Positions 1-5,732 of a stretch of 5,732 nucleotides of DNA are shown piece after piece. Location of the stretch: the NCBI GenBank assembly GCA_026999335.1, contig JALTPW010000112.1:1-5732 (forward strand), read 5' to 3'. Numbering within the stretch: position 1 is the stretch's first letter; each line of letters opens with the position of its first letter. The notes below the pieces were generated by a model. That model made no database searches and was not told the origin of the DNA. It saw nothing but the letters and a program-made list of their open reading frames with translations. The DNA is from Chromatiales bacterium. Its GTDB lineage: Bacteria > Pseudomonadota > Gammaproteobacteria > SZUA-152. The position numbers and the translations under genes are program-made.

Positions 1-9
1 AGCAGTCAT

Positions 10-80
10 GTTGGGCATTGTCCACCGAGTGTCTCTGCCGATTCATTCTTGGTTGGCAGGCTTGGTGGGCAATGCCCAAC
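10..80. repeat. 17-bp inverted repeat upstream of ptsP
   Basis: Arms 10-26 and 64-80 are complementary over 17 bp with a single G-T wobble (21/69). The core arms read TTGGGCATTG (11-20) and CAATGCCCAA (70-79). The 37-base loop holds a nested 5-bp stem (CTGCC 35-39 with GGCAG 55-59), so the RNA could fold into a long two-part hairpin. No T-run follows the second arm, so it is not a normal intrinsic terminator for an upstream gene. It could be a dispersed intergenic repeat, an mRNA-stabilising hairpin or a leader structure of ptsP; the sequence alone does not decide. Confidence 0.75.
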
Positions 81-90
81 CGGCGATGGT

Positions 91-106
91 TATATTCCCC
101 GCGGGG
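91..106 (+). promoter_or_regulatory. weak candidate -10 box and GC palindrome before ptsP
   Basis: TATATT at 91-96 matches the sigma70 -10 consensus at 5 of 6 positions and lies 29 bases before the ptsP start codon. No good -35 hexamer is found 16-18 bases upstream; that stretch is the second arm of the inverted repeat. The -10 is followed directly by the perfect 10-bp palindrome CCCCGCGGGG (97-106), which would sit at the transcription start. ptsP may instead be read from a promoter upstream of the window. Confidence 0.2.
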
Positions 107-125
107 CTCAACAGAGACTTAGTGG

Positions 126-2402
126 ATGCTGGATACGCTGCGGCGCATCGTTCAGGAAGTGACCAGTGCCGAGAACCTGGATCAGGCACTGCGGATCATC
201 GTCGCCCGCGTAAAGCTGGCGATGGCGGTGGACGTCTGCTCGGTCTATCTCAAAGACAAGCAGCGGGGTGAGAACGTCCTCATGGCCAGTGATGGCCTGA
301 ATCCTGAGTCCATTGGTACGGTGCGTCTGTATGCCGCGCAGGGCCTGACCGGCCTGGTCGGTGAGCGTGAAGAGCCGCTCAACCTGGCGGATGCCCCATC
401 CCACCCGCGCTTCGAATATTTTCCCGAGACCGGCGAGGAACGCTTCCATGCCTTCCTCGGTGTACCGATTATTCACCATCGCCAGCTGTTGGGGGTACTG
501 GTGGTACAGCGCCTTGCCGCAGCCTCCTTTGGCGAGGACAGCGTTGCCTTCCTGGTCACCATCGCCGCGCAGTTGGCCGGGGCCATTGCTCATGCCGAGG
601 TCAGTGGCGGCATCAGTGGCCTGGGTTCGCGCAAGGGGCGCTACTCCCGCAGTGCCGAACCTCTGCAGGGGCAGCCGGGTGCGGCGGGGGTCGCCATGGG
701 TACCGTTGTCGTGTGTTATCACGATGCGAGCCTCGACACCGTGCCGGATCGTGAGGTACGGGATACCCGCAGCGAGGTGAAAAAATTCAGGCGCGCCGTA
801 GACGCCGTGAGCGCCGAGATCCAGGCTATGCTGGAACGCATGAAAGCCGTGTTGCCGGCGGAGGATCGTGCCCTCTTCGATGCCTATCTGATGATGCTCG
901 ACGGCGATAGTCTGGTGGGTGACACCATCGGGCGTATCCGCAAGGGCAACTGGGCACAGGGCGCGCTGCGTGACACCATCAACGGACACCTGCGTACCTT
1001 CGATGCCATGGAGGATGTCTACCTGCGCGAGCGTGCCGAGGATGTGCGTGACCTGGGCCGGCGTATTCTCACCAAATTGATCTCCGAGGGGCCGGTCGAG
1101 CCGCGTAAGTTCCCAACCCGTACCATCCTTGTGGGCGAAGAAATTACTGCCTCGATGTTGGCCGAAGTGCCCATCAAGCGCCTTGCCGGTGTGGTGTCGG
1201 TGCGTGGCTCCAGTACTTCCCATGTGGCGATCCTGGCGCGCGCCATGGGGGTAGCGGCGGTGATGGGGGTCAGTGACTTGCCGGTCGGCCGGGTGGATGG
1301 CCGCAAGATCATTGCAGACGGCTATACGGGGCGCGTCTATATTGACCCGCCGCGCCGGGTGCGGGACGAATTCCGCCACCTGCTGCGCGAGGAGCAGGAG
1401 CTGTCGAAAGAGTTGAGTGATCTGCGCGACCTGCCCGCCATCACGCCGGACAAAGTGGGCATCCCGTTGTACGTCAACTCCGGCCTGTTGGCCGATGTCA
1501 GCCCCTCGCGCAAGAGCGGCGCCGAAGGTATCGGTTTGTACCGCACCGAATTTCCCTTCATGATCCGTGACCGCTTCCCTGGTGAGGAAGAACAGTATCA
1601 GATCTATCGTCAGGTGTTGGAGGCCTTCTCGCCCGCGCCGGTGGTGATGCGCACCCTGGATGTGGGCGGTGACAAGGCCCTGCCTTATTTTCCCATCGAA
1701 GAAGACAACCCCTTCCTTGGCTGGCGTGGCATCCGTATCAGCCTGGATCATCCGGAGATATTTCTCGTCCAGCTGCGCGCCATGCTGCGTGCCAGCGTCG
1801 GCCTCAACAACATGGATCTGTTGTTTCCCATGATCAGCAGTGTGGCCGAGGTGGACGACGCTATGCGCCTGTTGCGGCGTGCGCACCATGAGCTGATCGA
1901 TGTTGGTGTGAGTATCGGCATGCCGCGCGTGGGGGTGATGATCGAGGTGCCCTCGGCGGTGTATCAGGTGCGCGAGCTGGCGCGGCGGGTGAATTTTCTT
2001 TCCGTGGGTACCAACGACCTCACCCAGTACCTGCTGGCCGTGGATCGCAACAATGCCCAAGTGGCTGAGCTCTACGACGGCCTGCATCCGGCGGTGATCC
2101 GCGCCTTACAGCAGATCGTTGACGGCGCCCATGAGGAAAAGACCCCGGTGAGCGTGTGTGGAGAACTGGCCGGCGACCCGGCGGCCGTGATTTTATTATT
2201 GGGCATGGGTGTCGACAGTCTCAGCATGAGTGCCGCCAATCTGCCACGCATCAAATGGGTGATTCGCAGCTTTACCCAGCGCCGCGCACGCAAGTTACTG
2301 GCGGAGGCGCTGACCTTCGAATACGCCCATGCGGTACGCAACTACCTTAACTCTGCGCTGGAAGACGCCGGTCTGGGTGGGTTGGTGCGGGCGGGGCGCT
2401 GA
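126..2402 (+). CDS. ptsP: PtsP, Enzyme I of the nitrogen PTS (PEP-protein phosphotransferase with GAF domain)
   Basis: This cytoplasmic enzyme takes phosphate from phosphoenolpyruvate onto a histidine and passes it to NPr (PtsO), which phosphorylates PtsN. The relay adjusts nitrogen, potassium and envelope responses in proteobacteria. The product is 758 aa, close to E. coli PtsP (748 aa). An N-terminal GAF domain (about 10-160, with the conserved run around EERFHAFLGVPI, 104-115) is the family's small-molecule sensor, linked in other bacteria to glutamine. After a glycine- and serine-rich linker comes the Enzyme I part. It contains the swivelling phosphohistidine domain with TSHVAILAR and active-site H366, then the PEP-binding barrel: GIGLYRTEF (R473), RTLDVGGDK (R509), MIEVPSA (E607), SVGTNDLTQY (626-635) and catalytic C678 in VCGELAGDP. 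All key residues are intact, so it should be active. ATG 126 is fixed as the start by an in-frame TAG at 120-122, although the ribosome site (AGAG, 113-116) is weak. Partners NPr and PtsN are not in the window. Confidence 0.97.
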   Translation: MLDTLRRIVQEVTSAENLDQALRIIVARVKLAMAVDVCSVYLKDKQRGENVLMASDGLNPESIGTVRLYAAQGLTGLVGEREEPLNLADAPSHPRFEYFPETGEERFHAFLGVPIIHHRQLLGVLVVQRLAAASFGEDSVAFLVTIAAQLAGAIAHAEVSGGISGLGSRKGRYSRSAEPLQGQPGAAGVAMGTVVVCYHDASLDTVPDREVRDTRSEVKKFRRAVDAVSAEIQAMLERMKAVLPAEDRALFDAYLMMLDGDSLVGDTIGRIRKGNWAQGALRDTINGHLRTFDAMEDVYLRERAEDVRDLGRRILTKLISEGPVEPRKFPTRTILVGEEITASMLAEVPIKRLAGVVSVRGSSTSHVAILARAMGVAAVMGVSDLPVGRVDGRKIIADGYTGRVYIDPPRRVRDEFRHLLREEQELSKELSDLRDLPAITPDKVGIPLYVNSGLLADVSPSRKSGAEGIGLYRTEFPFMIRDRFPGEEEQYQIYRQVLEAFSPAPVVMRTLDVGGDKALPYFPIEEDNPFLGWRGIRISLDHPEIFLVQLRAMLRASVGLNNMDLLFPMISSVAEVDDAMRLLRRAHHELIDVGVSIGMPRVGVMIEVPSAVYQVRELARRVNFLSVGTNDLTQYLLAVDRNNAQVAELYDGLHPAVIRALQQIVDGAHEEKTPVSVCGELAGDPAAVILLLGMGVDSLSMSAANLPRIKWVIRSFTQRRARKLLAEALTFEYAHAVRNYLNSALEDAGLGGLVRAGR

Positions 2403-2426
2403 GCGGGGTGACAGAAAGTGCTTGAC

Positions 2427-2445
2427 CCAGGGCCTTCGGCTGTGG
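2427..2445 (+). terminator. weak hairpin after ptsP
   Basis: Eight stem positions pair (CCA/TGG outer, GCC/GGC inner), with one G-G mismatch, one G-T wobble and a TTC loop. It begins 24 bases after the ptsP stop. The following bases are AATTTAG with no T-run, so intrinsic termination would be inefficient at best. It may only slow 3' decay of the ptsP message. Confidence 0.2.
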
Positions 2446-2458
2446 AATTTAGCAAGGT

Positions 2459-2483
2459 TTGATATCAACTGCCGGGTGGGCAG
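2459..2483. other. 10-bp palindrome next to a small hairpin in the ptsP-lemA gap
   Basis: TTGATATCAA (2459-2468) is a perfect 10-bp palindrome of the kind bound by dimeric repressors. It is followed without a gap by CTGCC (2469-2473) and GGCAG (2479-2483), a 5-bp stem with a 5-base loop. Both lie just upstream of the candidate lemA promoter, so an operator role is possible. A 10-bp palindrome can also occur by chance. Confidence 0.3.
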
Positions 2484-2497
2484 CGGTTCAATAGCCG

Positions 2498-2525
2498 TGG
2501 ACTTGAAGGTAAAGGACTGTATTAT
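2498..2525 (+). promoter_or_regulatory. candidate sigma70 promoter for the lemA-M48 operon
   Basis: The -35-like TGGACT (2498-2503, 4 of 6 consensus) and -10-like TATTAT (2520-2525, 5 of 6) are separated by 16 bases. Transcription would start near 2532, leaving a leader of about 43 bases before the chosen lemA ATG. This is the best-spaced pair in the gap. A TTGACC at 2422-2427 has no convincing -10 at normal spacing. Confidence 0.4.
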
Positions 2526-2562
2526 TCTTTTGCCGTAAATAATGATTGGCTGTGATGAAAAC

Positions 2563-2566
2563 GGGA
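2563..2566 (+). promoter_or_regulatory. ribosome binding site that decides the lemA start
   Basis: GGGA lies 8 bases before ATG 2575. The earlier in-frame ATG at 2542 has no purine-rich site before it (TTTTGCCGTAAATA). It would also add 11 mostly polar residues in front of the membrane segment, unlike other LemA proteins, so 2575 is preferred. Confidence 0.5.
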
Positions 2567-2574
2567 ACATTTTT

Positions 2575-3171
2575 ATGGAAATATCCACGATTGTGACATG
2601 GGTTGTTGTTATTGCCGCAGTGCTCTACATCATCGCAATATTCAATCAGCTGGTCAGCCTCAAAAACCGCTTTAAAAATGCGTTTGCTCAGATAGAGGTG
2701 CAGCTCAAGCGTCGTTATGATTTGATCCCAAACTTGGTGGAAACCGCCAAGGGGTACATGCAGCACGAACGTGAAACACTGGACGCCGTTATCAGTGCGC
2801 GAAATACGGCCGCAAATGGCCTCAAACAGGCCCACGAAAACCCTGGTCAGGCAGGTGCAATGCAGGCCCTGGGTGTGGCAGAGGGAGGTCTGGCCGGTGC
2901 ATTGGGTCGTTTCAATGTCGTCATGGAGGATTACCCGGATCTTAAAGCCAACCAAAATATGATGCAATTGACTGAGGAGTTGACCAGTACTGAAAACAAG
3001 GTTGCCTTTTCCCGTCAAGCCTTCAATGATGCCGTCATGGAATACAACACCTACAAGCAGTCCTTCCCGCAGCACATGTTCGCAGGCATGTTCGGGCACA
3101 GAACCGATGCGGTCAATCTGGAGTTTGAGGATAGTGCGGCCATTCAAGAGGCACCCAAAGTTTCTTTTTGA
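2575..3171 (+). CDS. lemA: LemA family membrane protein
   Basis: The 198-aa protein has the usual LemA length. A single N-terminal membrane segment (about 5-24) is followed by a helical domain. Family hallmarks are clear: FNQLVSLKNRFKNAFAQIEV (23-42), LKRRYDLIPNLVET (44-57), GYMQHE (60-65), YPDLKANQNMMQL (120-132), the TSTENKVAFSRQAFNDAV stretch (137-154), and a near-C-terminal P-x(6)-F pattern leading into MFG (172-174). LemA proteins are small membrane-anchored helical bundles whose biochemical role is not established. Genes for them often lie beside M48/HtpX peptidases or DUF-type membrane proteins. Here the next gene starts 11 bases downstream on the same strand, so the two form an operon, and LemA probably acts with the peptidase at the inner membrane as adaptor, substrate presenter or regulator (inference). 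Sampled GC is near 50%, lower than in ptsP. An upstream start at 2542 would give 209 aa. Confidence 0.93.
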   Translation: MEISTIVTWVVVIAAVLYIIAIFNQLVSLKNRFKNAFAQIEVQLKRRYDLIPNLVETAKGYMQHERETLDAVISARNTAANGLKQAHENPGQAGAMQALGVAEGGLAGALGRFNVVMEDYPDLKANQNMMQLTEELTSTENKVAFSRQAFNDAVMEYNTYKQSFPQHMFAGMFGHRTDAVNLEFEDSAAIQEAPKVSF

Positions 3172-3182
3172 TGTAACGACCC

Positions 3183-5138
3183 GTGAATTTCTTTCAGGCT
3201 CAGAGCAAGGCCCGCAGATCGACCCTTGTCTTGGTTGTTCTGTTTTTCTGCGCTATTTTTGCTATTGTCGCCATCACGAATCTCTTGCTGATGAGTGTTG
3301 TTGTGTTCAACGCAACGGGGCAGTTTTTCAGCTCATGGGCGGATGTAGAACACTATTTTGATTGGCGAATGTTCTGGACAACGGGGCTGGTTGTGGCTGC
3401 GGTGATTGCTGGCGGTACGCTGTTTAAATTTATTCAGTTGTCGGCCGGTGGTCGGGCGATTGCCGAATCCCTGGGAGGAGAGATCATTCCTCAAGATAGT
3501 GATGACCTTGACAGGCGCAAGGTGCTGAATGTTGTTGAGGAAATGGCGATTGCCTCAGGCGTAGCGGTTCCTCCTGTATATTTGCTGCAAGGCAGCGGTA
3601 TTAATGCCTTTGCCGCCGGTCATTCATCCAATGACGCGGTCATCGGTATTACCCATGGCGCCATGCGTCATCTTACCCGTGATGAACTCCAGGGGGTGAT
3701 CGCCCATGAATTCAGTCATATATTTAATGGTGACATGCGCCTGAATCTTCGTTTGATCGGTGTTCTTCACGGTGTTCTTCTGATTGGCATGATTGGCTAT
3801 TATCTGTTGCGTGGCATGCGACATATCAGGCACCGGGGACGGGATACAGGGGGCGCTACTCTTGCCATACTTGTACTGGCTTTTGGGTTGATGGCTGTTG
3901 GTTTCGTGGGCACGACCATTGGGCAATTGATCAAGGCGATGGTCAGTCGCCAACGGGAATATTTGGCCGATGCTTCTGCGGTAAGATATACCCGTAACCG
4001 GAATGGAATTGCCGGTGCACTGAAGAAAATAGGGGGACTTAGTTCTGGTGGCTTGCTTGGATCTCCCGCCGCAGCAGAATACAGCCATGCTTATTTTGCA
4101 GAAGGCGCAAGTTCTTTTTTCACTGCTTTGCTTTCAACGCATCCCCCCCTTGAAAAACGCATAAGAAAAATTGATCCGGGTTGGGATGGACGGTTTGTCA
4201 GGCCGGTTCCTGAACCGCCCAGGAAGCCCGTCCCTGAAATGGCGCCGGCCGGAAAAATGCAACAGCAGAAACTGGATGCAACGGCCGGTGTTGTTGAAGC
4301 CATGTTGGCCATCGAATTAATGGGTCGCCCGCAGGAGGCCCATATTGAACATGCCCACACCCTCATCGATCAACTGCCTGAGGTGCTGAGGGCGGAGGCC
4401 AAAAATCCGCTAGGGGCGCAAGGTATTATTCTGGCTATGTTGGCCGACAGGGATCCAGCCATACGGGAGGTGCAATGGGCGACAAAAGACGATGCTGGGA
4501 ATTCTGTGGTGTTGGCAAAGGCACTGTCTTTGGTGAGCAGCATAGCCGAGCTGCCGAAAGCACTTCGTTTGCCACTCGTCGACATGGCGATGCCTTCATT
4601 GCGGGTATTGTCGCTGCCTCAATATAAGGTATTTCGTGCGCTGGTTACCGGCTTTATCAAGGCCGACAAACGGATTGCTTTATCCGAATGGATCCTCGAA
4701 CAGTTGGTTCTGCATCAGTTAGACATTGTTTATGGTTTGCGCAAACGGGATAAGGAGAAGTATTCCTACCTTGGTGCGGTGAAAGTGCCCGCTGAATTGC
4801 TGCTTTCCATGCTGGCCCATGCTGAGCACCATAGCGAGAGTGAAGCCCGAAAGACTTTTTCTGCAGGTGTAAAATCGATCGGAGCCTATGCACTTAATTT
4901 CCAGCCACGCTCAAAGATGACCTCGGGCACCTTGGCGGCTGCGCTGGATGAGCTGGCCAAAATGAAGCCACTTGTCAAAGAACGCTTTTTAAAGGCGTGT
5001 CTGGCATGTGTGAGCAAGAATGGGCGGGTCACTATTGCCGGCATCGAAATATTAAGAGCAATTGCTGCTGGCCTTGATTGTCCGCTGTCGCCCGTGTTGC
5101 CGGCGAAAAAAGACGTTGATGCCAAGTTGAGCGATTGA
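3183..5138 (+). CDS. M48 family (HtpX-like) membrane zinc metallopeptidase with long C-terminal extension
   Basis: This is a predicted inner-membrane zinc endopeptidase of 651 aa, whereas HtpX itself is about 290 aa. Two N-terminal membrane segments (about 14-42 and 64-83) precede the catalytic part. The zinc site is HEFSH (H175, E176 catalytic, H179), with third ligand E259 in SRQREYLADASA. Two more hydrophobic segments (about 187-209 and 225-247) lie between them, as in HtpX. STHPPLEKRI (318-327) is a typical M48 closing motif. Residues about 340-651 form a mostly helical extension with two stretches resembling TerB-type repeats: KADKRIALSEW (493-503) and SKNGRVTIAGIEILRAIAAG (611-630). The second lacks the usual acidic residues. 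The start is GTG, and the product begins with the NFF-x-QxxAR pattern common in these proteins. No Shine-Dalgarno is seen before it and lemA ends 11 bases earlier, suggesting translational coupling. The likely role is membrane-protein quality control with LemA (inference). The catalytic residues are intact. Confidence 0.93.
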   Translation: MNFFQAQSKARRSTLVLVVLFFCAIFAIVAITNLLLMSVVVFNATGQFFSSWADVEHYFDWRMFWTTGLVVAAVIAGGTLFKFIQLSAGGRAIAESLGGEIIPQDSDDLDRRKVLNVVEEMAIASGVAVPPVYLLQGSGINAFAAGHSSNDAVIGITHGAMRHLTRDELQGVIAHEFSHIFNGDMRLNLRLIGVLHGVLLIGMIGYYLLRGMRHIRHRGRDTGGATLAILVLAFGLMAVGFVGTTIGQLIKAMVSRQREYLADASAVRYTRNRNGIAGALKKIGGLSSGGLLGSPAAAEYSHAYFAEGASSFFTALLSTHPPLEKRIRKIDPGWDGRFVRPVPEPPRKPVPEMAPAGKMQQQKLDATAGVVEAMLAIELMGRPQEAHIEHAHTLIDQLPEVLRAEAKNPLGAQGIILAMLADRDPAIREVQWATKDDAGNSVVLAKALSLVSSIAELPKALRLPLVDMAMPSLRVLSLPQYKVFRALVTGFIKADKRIALSEWILEQLVLHQLDIVYGLRKRDKEKYSYLGAVKVPAELLLSMLAHAEHHSESEARKTFSAGVKSIGAYALNFQPRSKMTSGTLAAALDELAKMKPLVKERFLKACLACVSKNGRVTIAGIEILRAIAAGLDCPLSPVLPAKKDVDAKLSD

Positions 5139-5145
5139 ATTTGTG

Positions 5146-5162
5146 ACACCGCCCTGCGGTGT
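5146..5162 (+). terminator. hairpin just after the M48 gene
   Basis: ACACCGC (5146-5152) and GCGGTGT (5156-5162) form a perfect 7-bp GC-rich stem with a CCT loop, 7 bases after the M48 stop. The position fits transcript termination or 3' protection, but the following bases (TATGCATC) are not a T-run. GCGGTGT recurs at 5183-5189, so the left arm could pair with either copy. Confidence 0.4.
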
Positions 5163-5198
5163 TATGCATCCTGTGGCGTATCGCGGTGTGCTGAGATA

Positions 5199-5216
5199 AG
5201 GAGCGTGCACGCTCCT
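5199..5216. terminator. perfect 18-bp palindrome between convergent reading frames
   Basis: AGGAGCGTGCACGCTCCT is fully self-complementary. As RNA it folds the same way from either strand (7-bp stem, TGCA loop). It lies between the M48 stop (plus strand) and the end of the minus-strand remnant (5257), where a bidirectional terminator is expected. On the minus strand it is followed by TATCT, only weakly T-rich; on the plus strand by AAGGC. A protein-binding palindrome or dispersed repeat is the alternative. Confidence 0.45.
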
Positions 5217-5256
5217 AAGGCAAGCCTGATCTGTTTGCAGTATATGTATTGGATCG

Positions 5257-5597
5257 CTATTTTTTCTTGTCTAAAAAAATGTTCACAGACTCTGGGTCAA
5301 AAAATTTCAGATATTTCAGCGCGAACCCGTTACTCATCCATTGTGCACATATTTGCTCCGCCTTTTCCTGTGTGGCGGCAAAAGCCAGGTCGATATAAAG
5401 GTCATTTTCACCTTTAAGTATGGCGCGCCCTAACTCGGCATAGCCGGAACCAAATGTTCCCTATCACCATGGGGGCGCGGCGTGCGCAGAGGCATTGGAT
5501 ATCCGTGTGTTGTGCGCACGATGTTTTCCGTTTTAATCTCTGAGGGGTCAATTCCCCACAGCTCGCCTACCAAAAGTAGGTTCTTTAAGAAAAGCGC
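5257..5597 (-). pseudogene. frameshifted remnant of an unrecognised small gene
   Basis: Two overlapping minus-strand frames read like one broken protein. The upstream frame (5597-5430) includes GELWGIDPSEIKTENIVRTT and HGYPMPLRTPRPHGDR. The downstream frame (5460 to a TAG ending at 5257) reads GTFGSGYAELGRAILKGEND, then LYIDLAFAATQEKAEQICAQ and WMSNGFALKYLKFFDPESVN. The downstream frame has no ATG, GTG or TTG before its 42nd codon and is preceded at once by a TAG (5463-5461). Adding one base to the CCC run at 5459-5461 (GGG on the coding strand) joins them as HGDR-GTFGSGYAEL, giving about 105 aa from TTG 5573. The latter half looks like a soluble helical protein. I do not recognise the family. 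It may be a true pseudogene, a sequencing error in an intact gene, or chance open frames. The 5' start is uncertain. Confidence 0.4.
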
Positions 5598-5608
5598 CTA
5601 CTTTTGGT
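5569..5608. repeat. 12-bp perfect inverted repeat with nested structure
   Basis: ACCAAAAGTAGG (5569-5580) and CCTACTTTTGGT (5597-5608) pair perfectly around a 16-base centre. That centre contains TTCTT-T-AAGAA (5581-5591), itself palindromic. The 7-mer CGCCTAC occurs at 5564-5570 and again at 5595-5601, so GTAGG (5576-5580) could pair locally or with the far arm. It lies at the 5' edge of the minus-strand remnant. It could be an operator, a leader hairpin or a small insertion with a 7-bp duplication. No T-run follows on either strand, which argues against a terminator. Confidence 0.7.
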
Positions 5609-5732
5609 GCTGTGAACAAGCGTTGAACAATACATAGCGGGTGAATTCCTCCCAATACCCCACCCCTTGGGGCAAGAATGTTGACTCAGCAAGTTAAATG
5701 TAACGGAGTAGAATTAATATCTACCCGTCAGT

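Larger units (their letters stand above)
5139..5732. other. 594-base region without an intact gene
   Basis: The region holds two hairpins after the M48 gene (5146-5162, 5199-5216), a frameshifted minus-strand coding remnant (5257-5597), a 12-bp inverted repeat at that remnant's 5' edge (5569-5608) and about 125 bases of unassigned sequence to the window end. One sampled line (5281-5340) is about 43% GC, lower than the genes to its left. No tRNA, rRNA, transposase or repeat array was recognised. An open frame on the plus strand from GTG 5205 to 5417 has no family features and runs opposite the better minus-strand candidate. Confidence 0.6.

Noticed and set aside
50..70. Sigma54-like TTGGCA element upstream of ptsP
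   Set aside because: The downstream GC expected 10 bases after the GG is absent (GG at 67-68), so it does not meet the -24/-12 consensus.
108..2087. 659-codon open frame on the minus strand opposite ptsP
   Set aside because: It mirrors a GC-rich gene with strong codon bias. Its translation is rich in H, Q, R and T with no domain pattern, while the plus-strand frame is a complete PtsP.
2542..2574. Upstream ATG 2542 as lemA start
   Set aside because: It has no ribosome binding site and would add a polar stretch before the membrane segment that is not typical of LemA proteins.
2488..3147. 219-codon open frame on the minus strand opposite lemA
   Set aside because: It lies opposite a clear LemA family gene and shows no recognisable motifs.
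5205..5417. 70-codon plus-strand frame starting at GTG
   Set aside because: The start lies inside the 18-bp palindrome, no ribosome site fits, the translation lacks family features, and the minus strand here reads more like protein.
5615..5697. Integron-like GTTRRRY motifs (GTTGAAC, GTTAAAT)
   Set aside because: They are not the ends of an attC-type imperfect palindrome with a matching RYYYAAC site, no integrase or cassette array is present, and such 7-mers arise easily by chance.
5681..5714. TTGACT and TAGAAT as a promoter near the window end
   Set aside because: Each box matches 5 of 6 consensus bases but the spacer is 22 bases, too long for sigma70, and no gene start is visible downstream in the window.

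Overview
The window looks like chromosomal DNA from a gammaproteobacterium or close relative. The main evidence is a full-length ptsP (nitrogen-type PTS Enzyme I, GAF plus Enzyme I architecture). The species cannot be named from the sequence.

Layout. Bases 1-125 are an intergenic leader dominated by a 17-bp inverted repeat (10-26 / 64-80). ptsP occupies 126-2402 (+). A gap of 172 bases follows, holding small palindromes and a plausible promoter. A tight two-gene operon comes next: a LemA family membrane protein (2575-3171) and, 11 bases later, a GTG-started M48 (HtpX-like) membrane zinc metallopeptidase (3183-5138). This peptidase has an unusually long C-terminal helical extension of about 300 residues. 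The last ~590 bases have no intact gene. They hold two hairpins just after the M48 gene, a strand-reversed reading frame broken by a frameshift (5597-5257, -) that looks like a decayed or mis-sequenced small gene, and a 12-bp inverted repeat at its 5' edge.

How the genes work together. PtsP is the cytoplasmic entry point of the nitrogen phosphorelay (PEP to PtsP to NPr to PtsN) and all its key catalytic residues are visible. LemA and the M48 peptidase are both predicted inner-membrane proteins. They are almost certainly co-transcribed and possibly translationally coupled, and a joint role in membrane-protein quality control is the simplest inference. Nothing ties the LemA-M48 pair functionally to ptsP. 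The gap, its candidate promoter and a drop in GC (about 62% in a sampled ptsP line, about 50-52% in sampled lemA and M48 lines) suggest a separate transcription unit, perhaps of different origin.

No RNA genes, CRISPR arrays, transposase genes or recognisable attachment sites were found. The most noteworthy items are the LemA-M48 operon with its extended peptidase and the reconstructable frameshifted minus-strand gene. I see no clear-cut new defence or mobile system.
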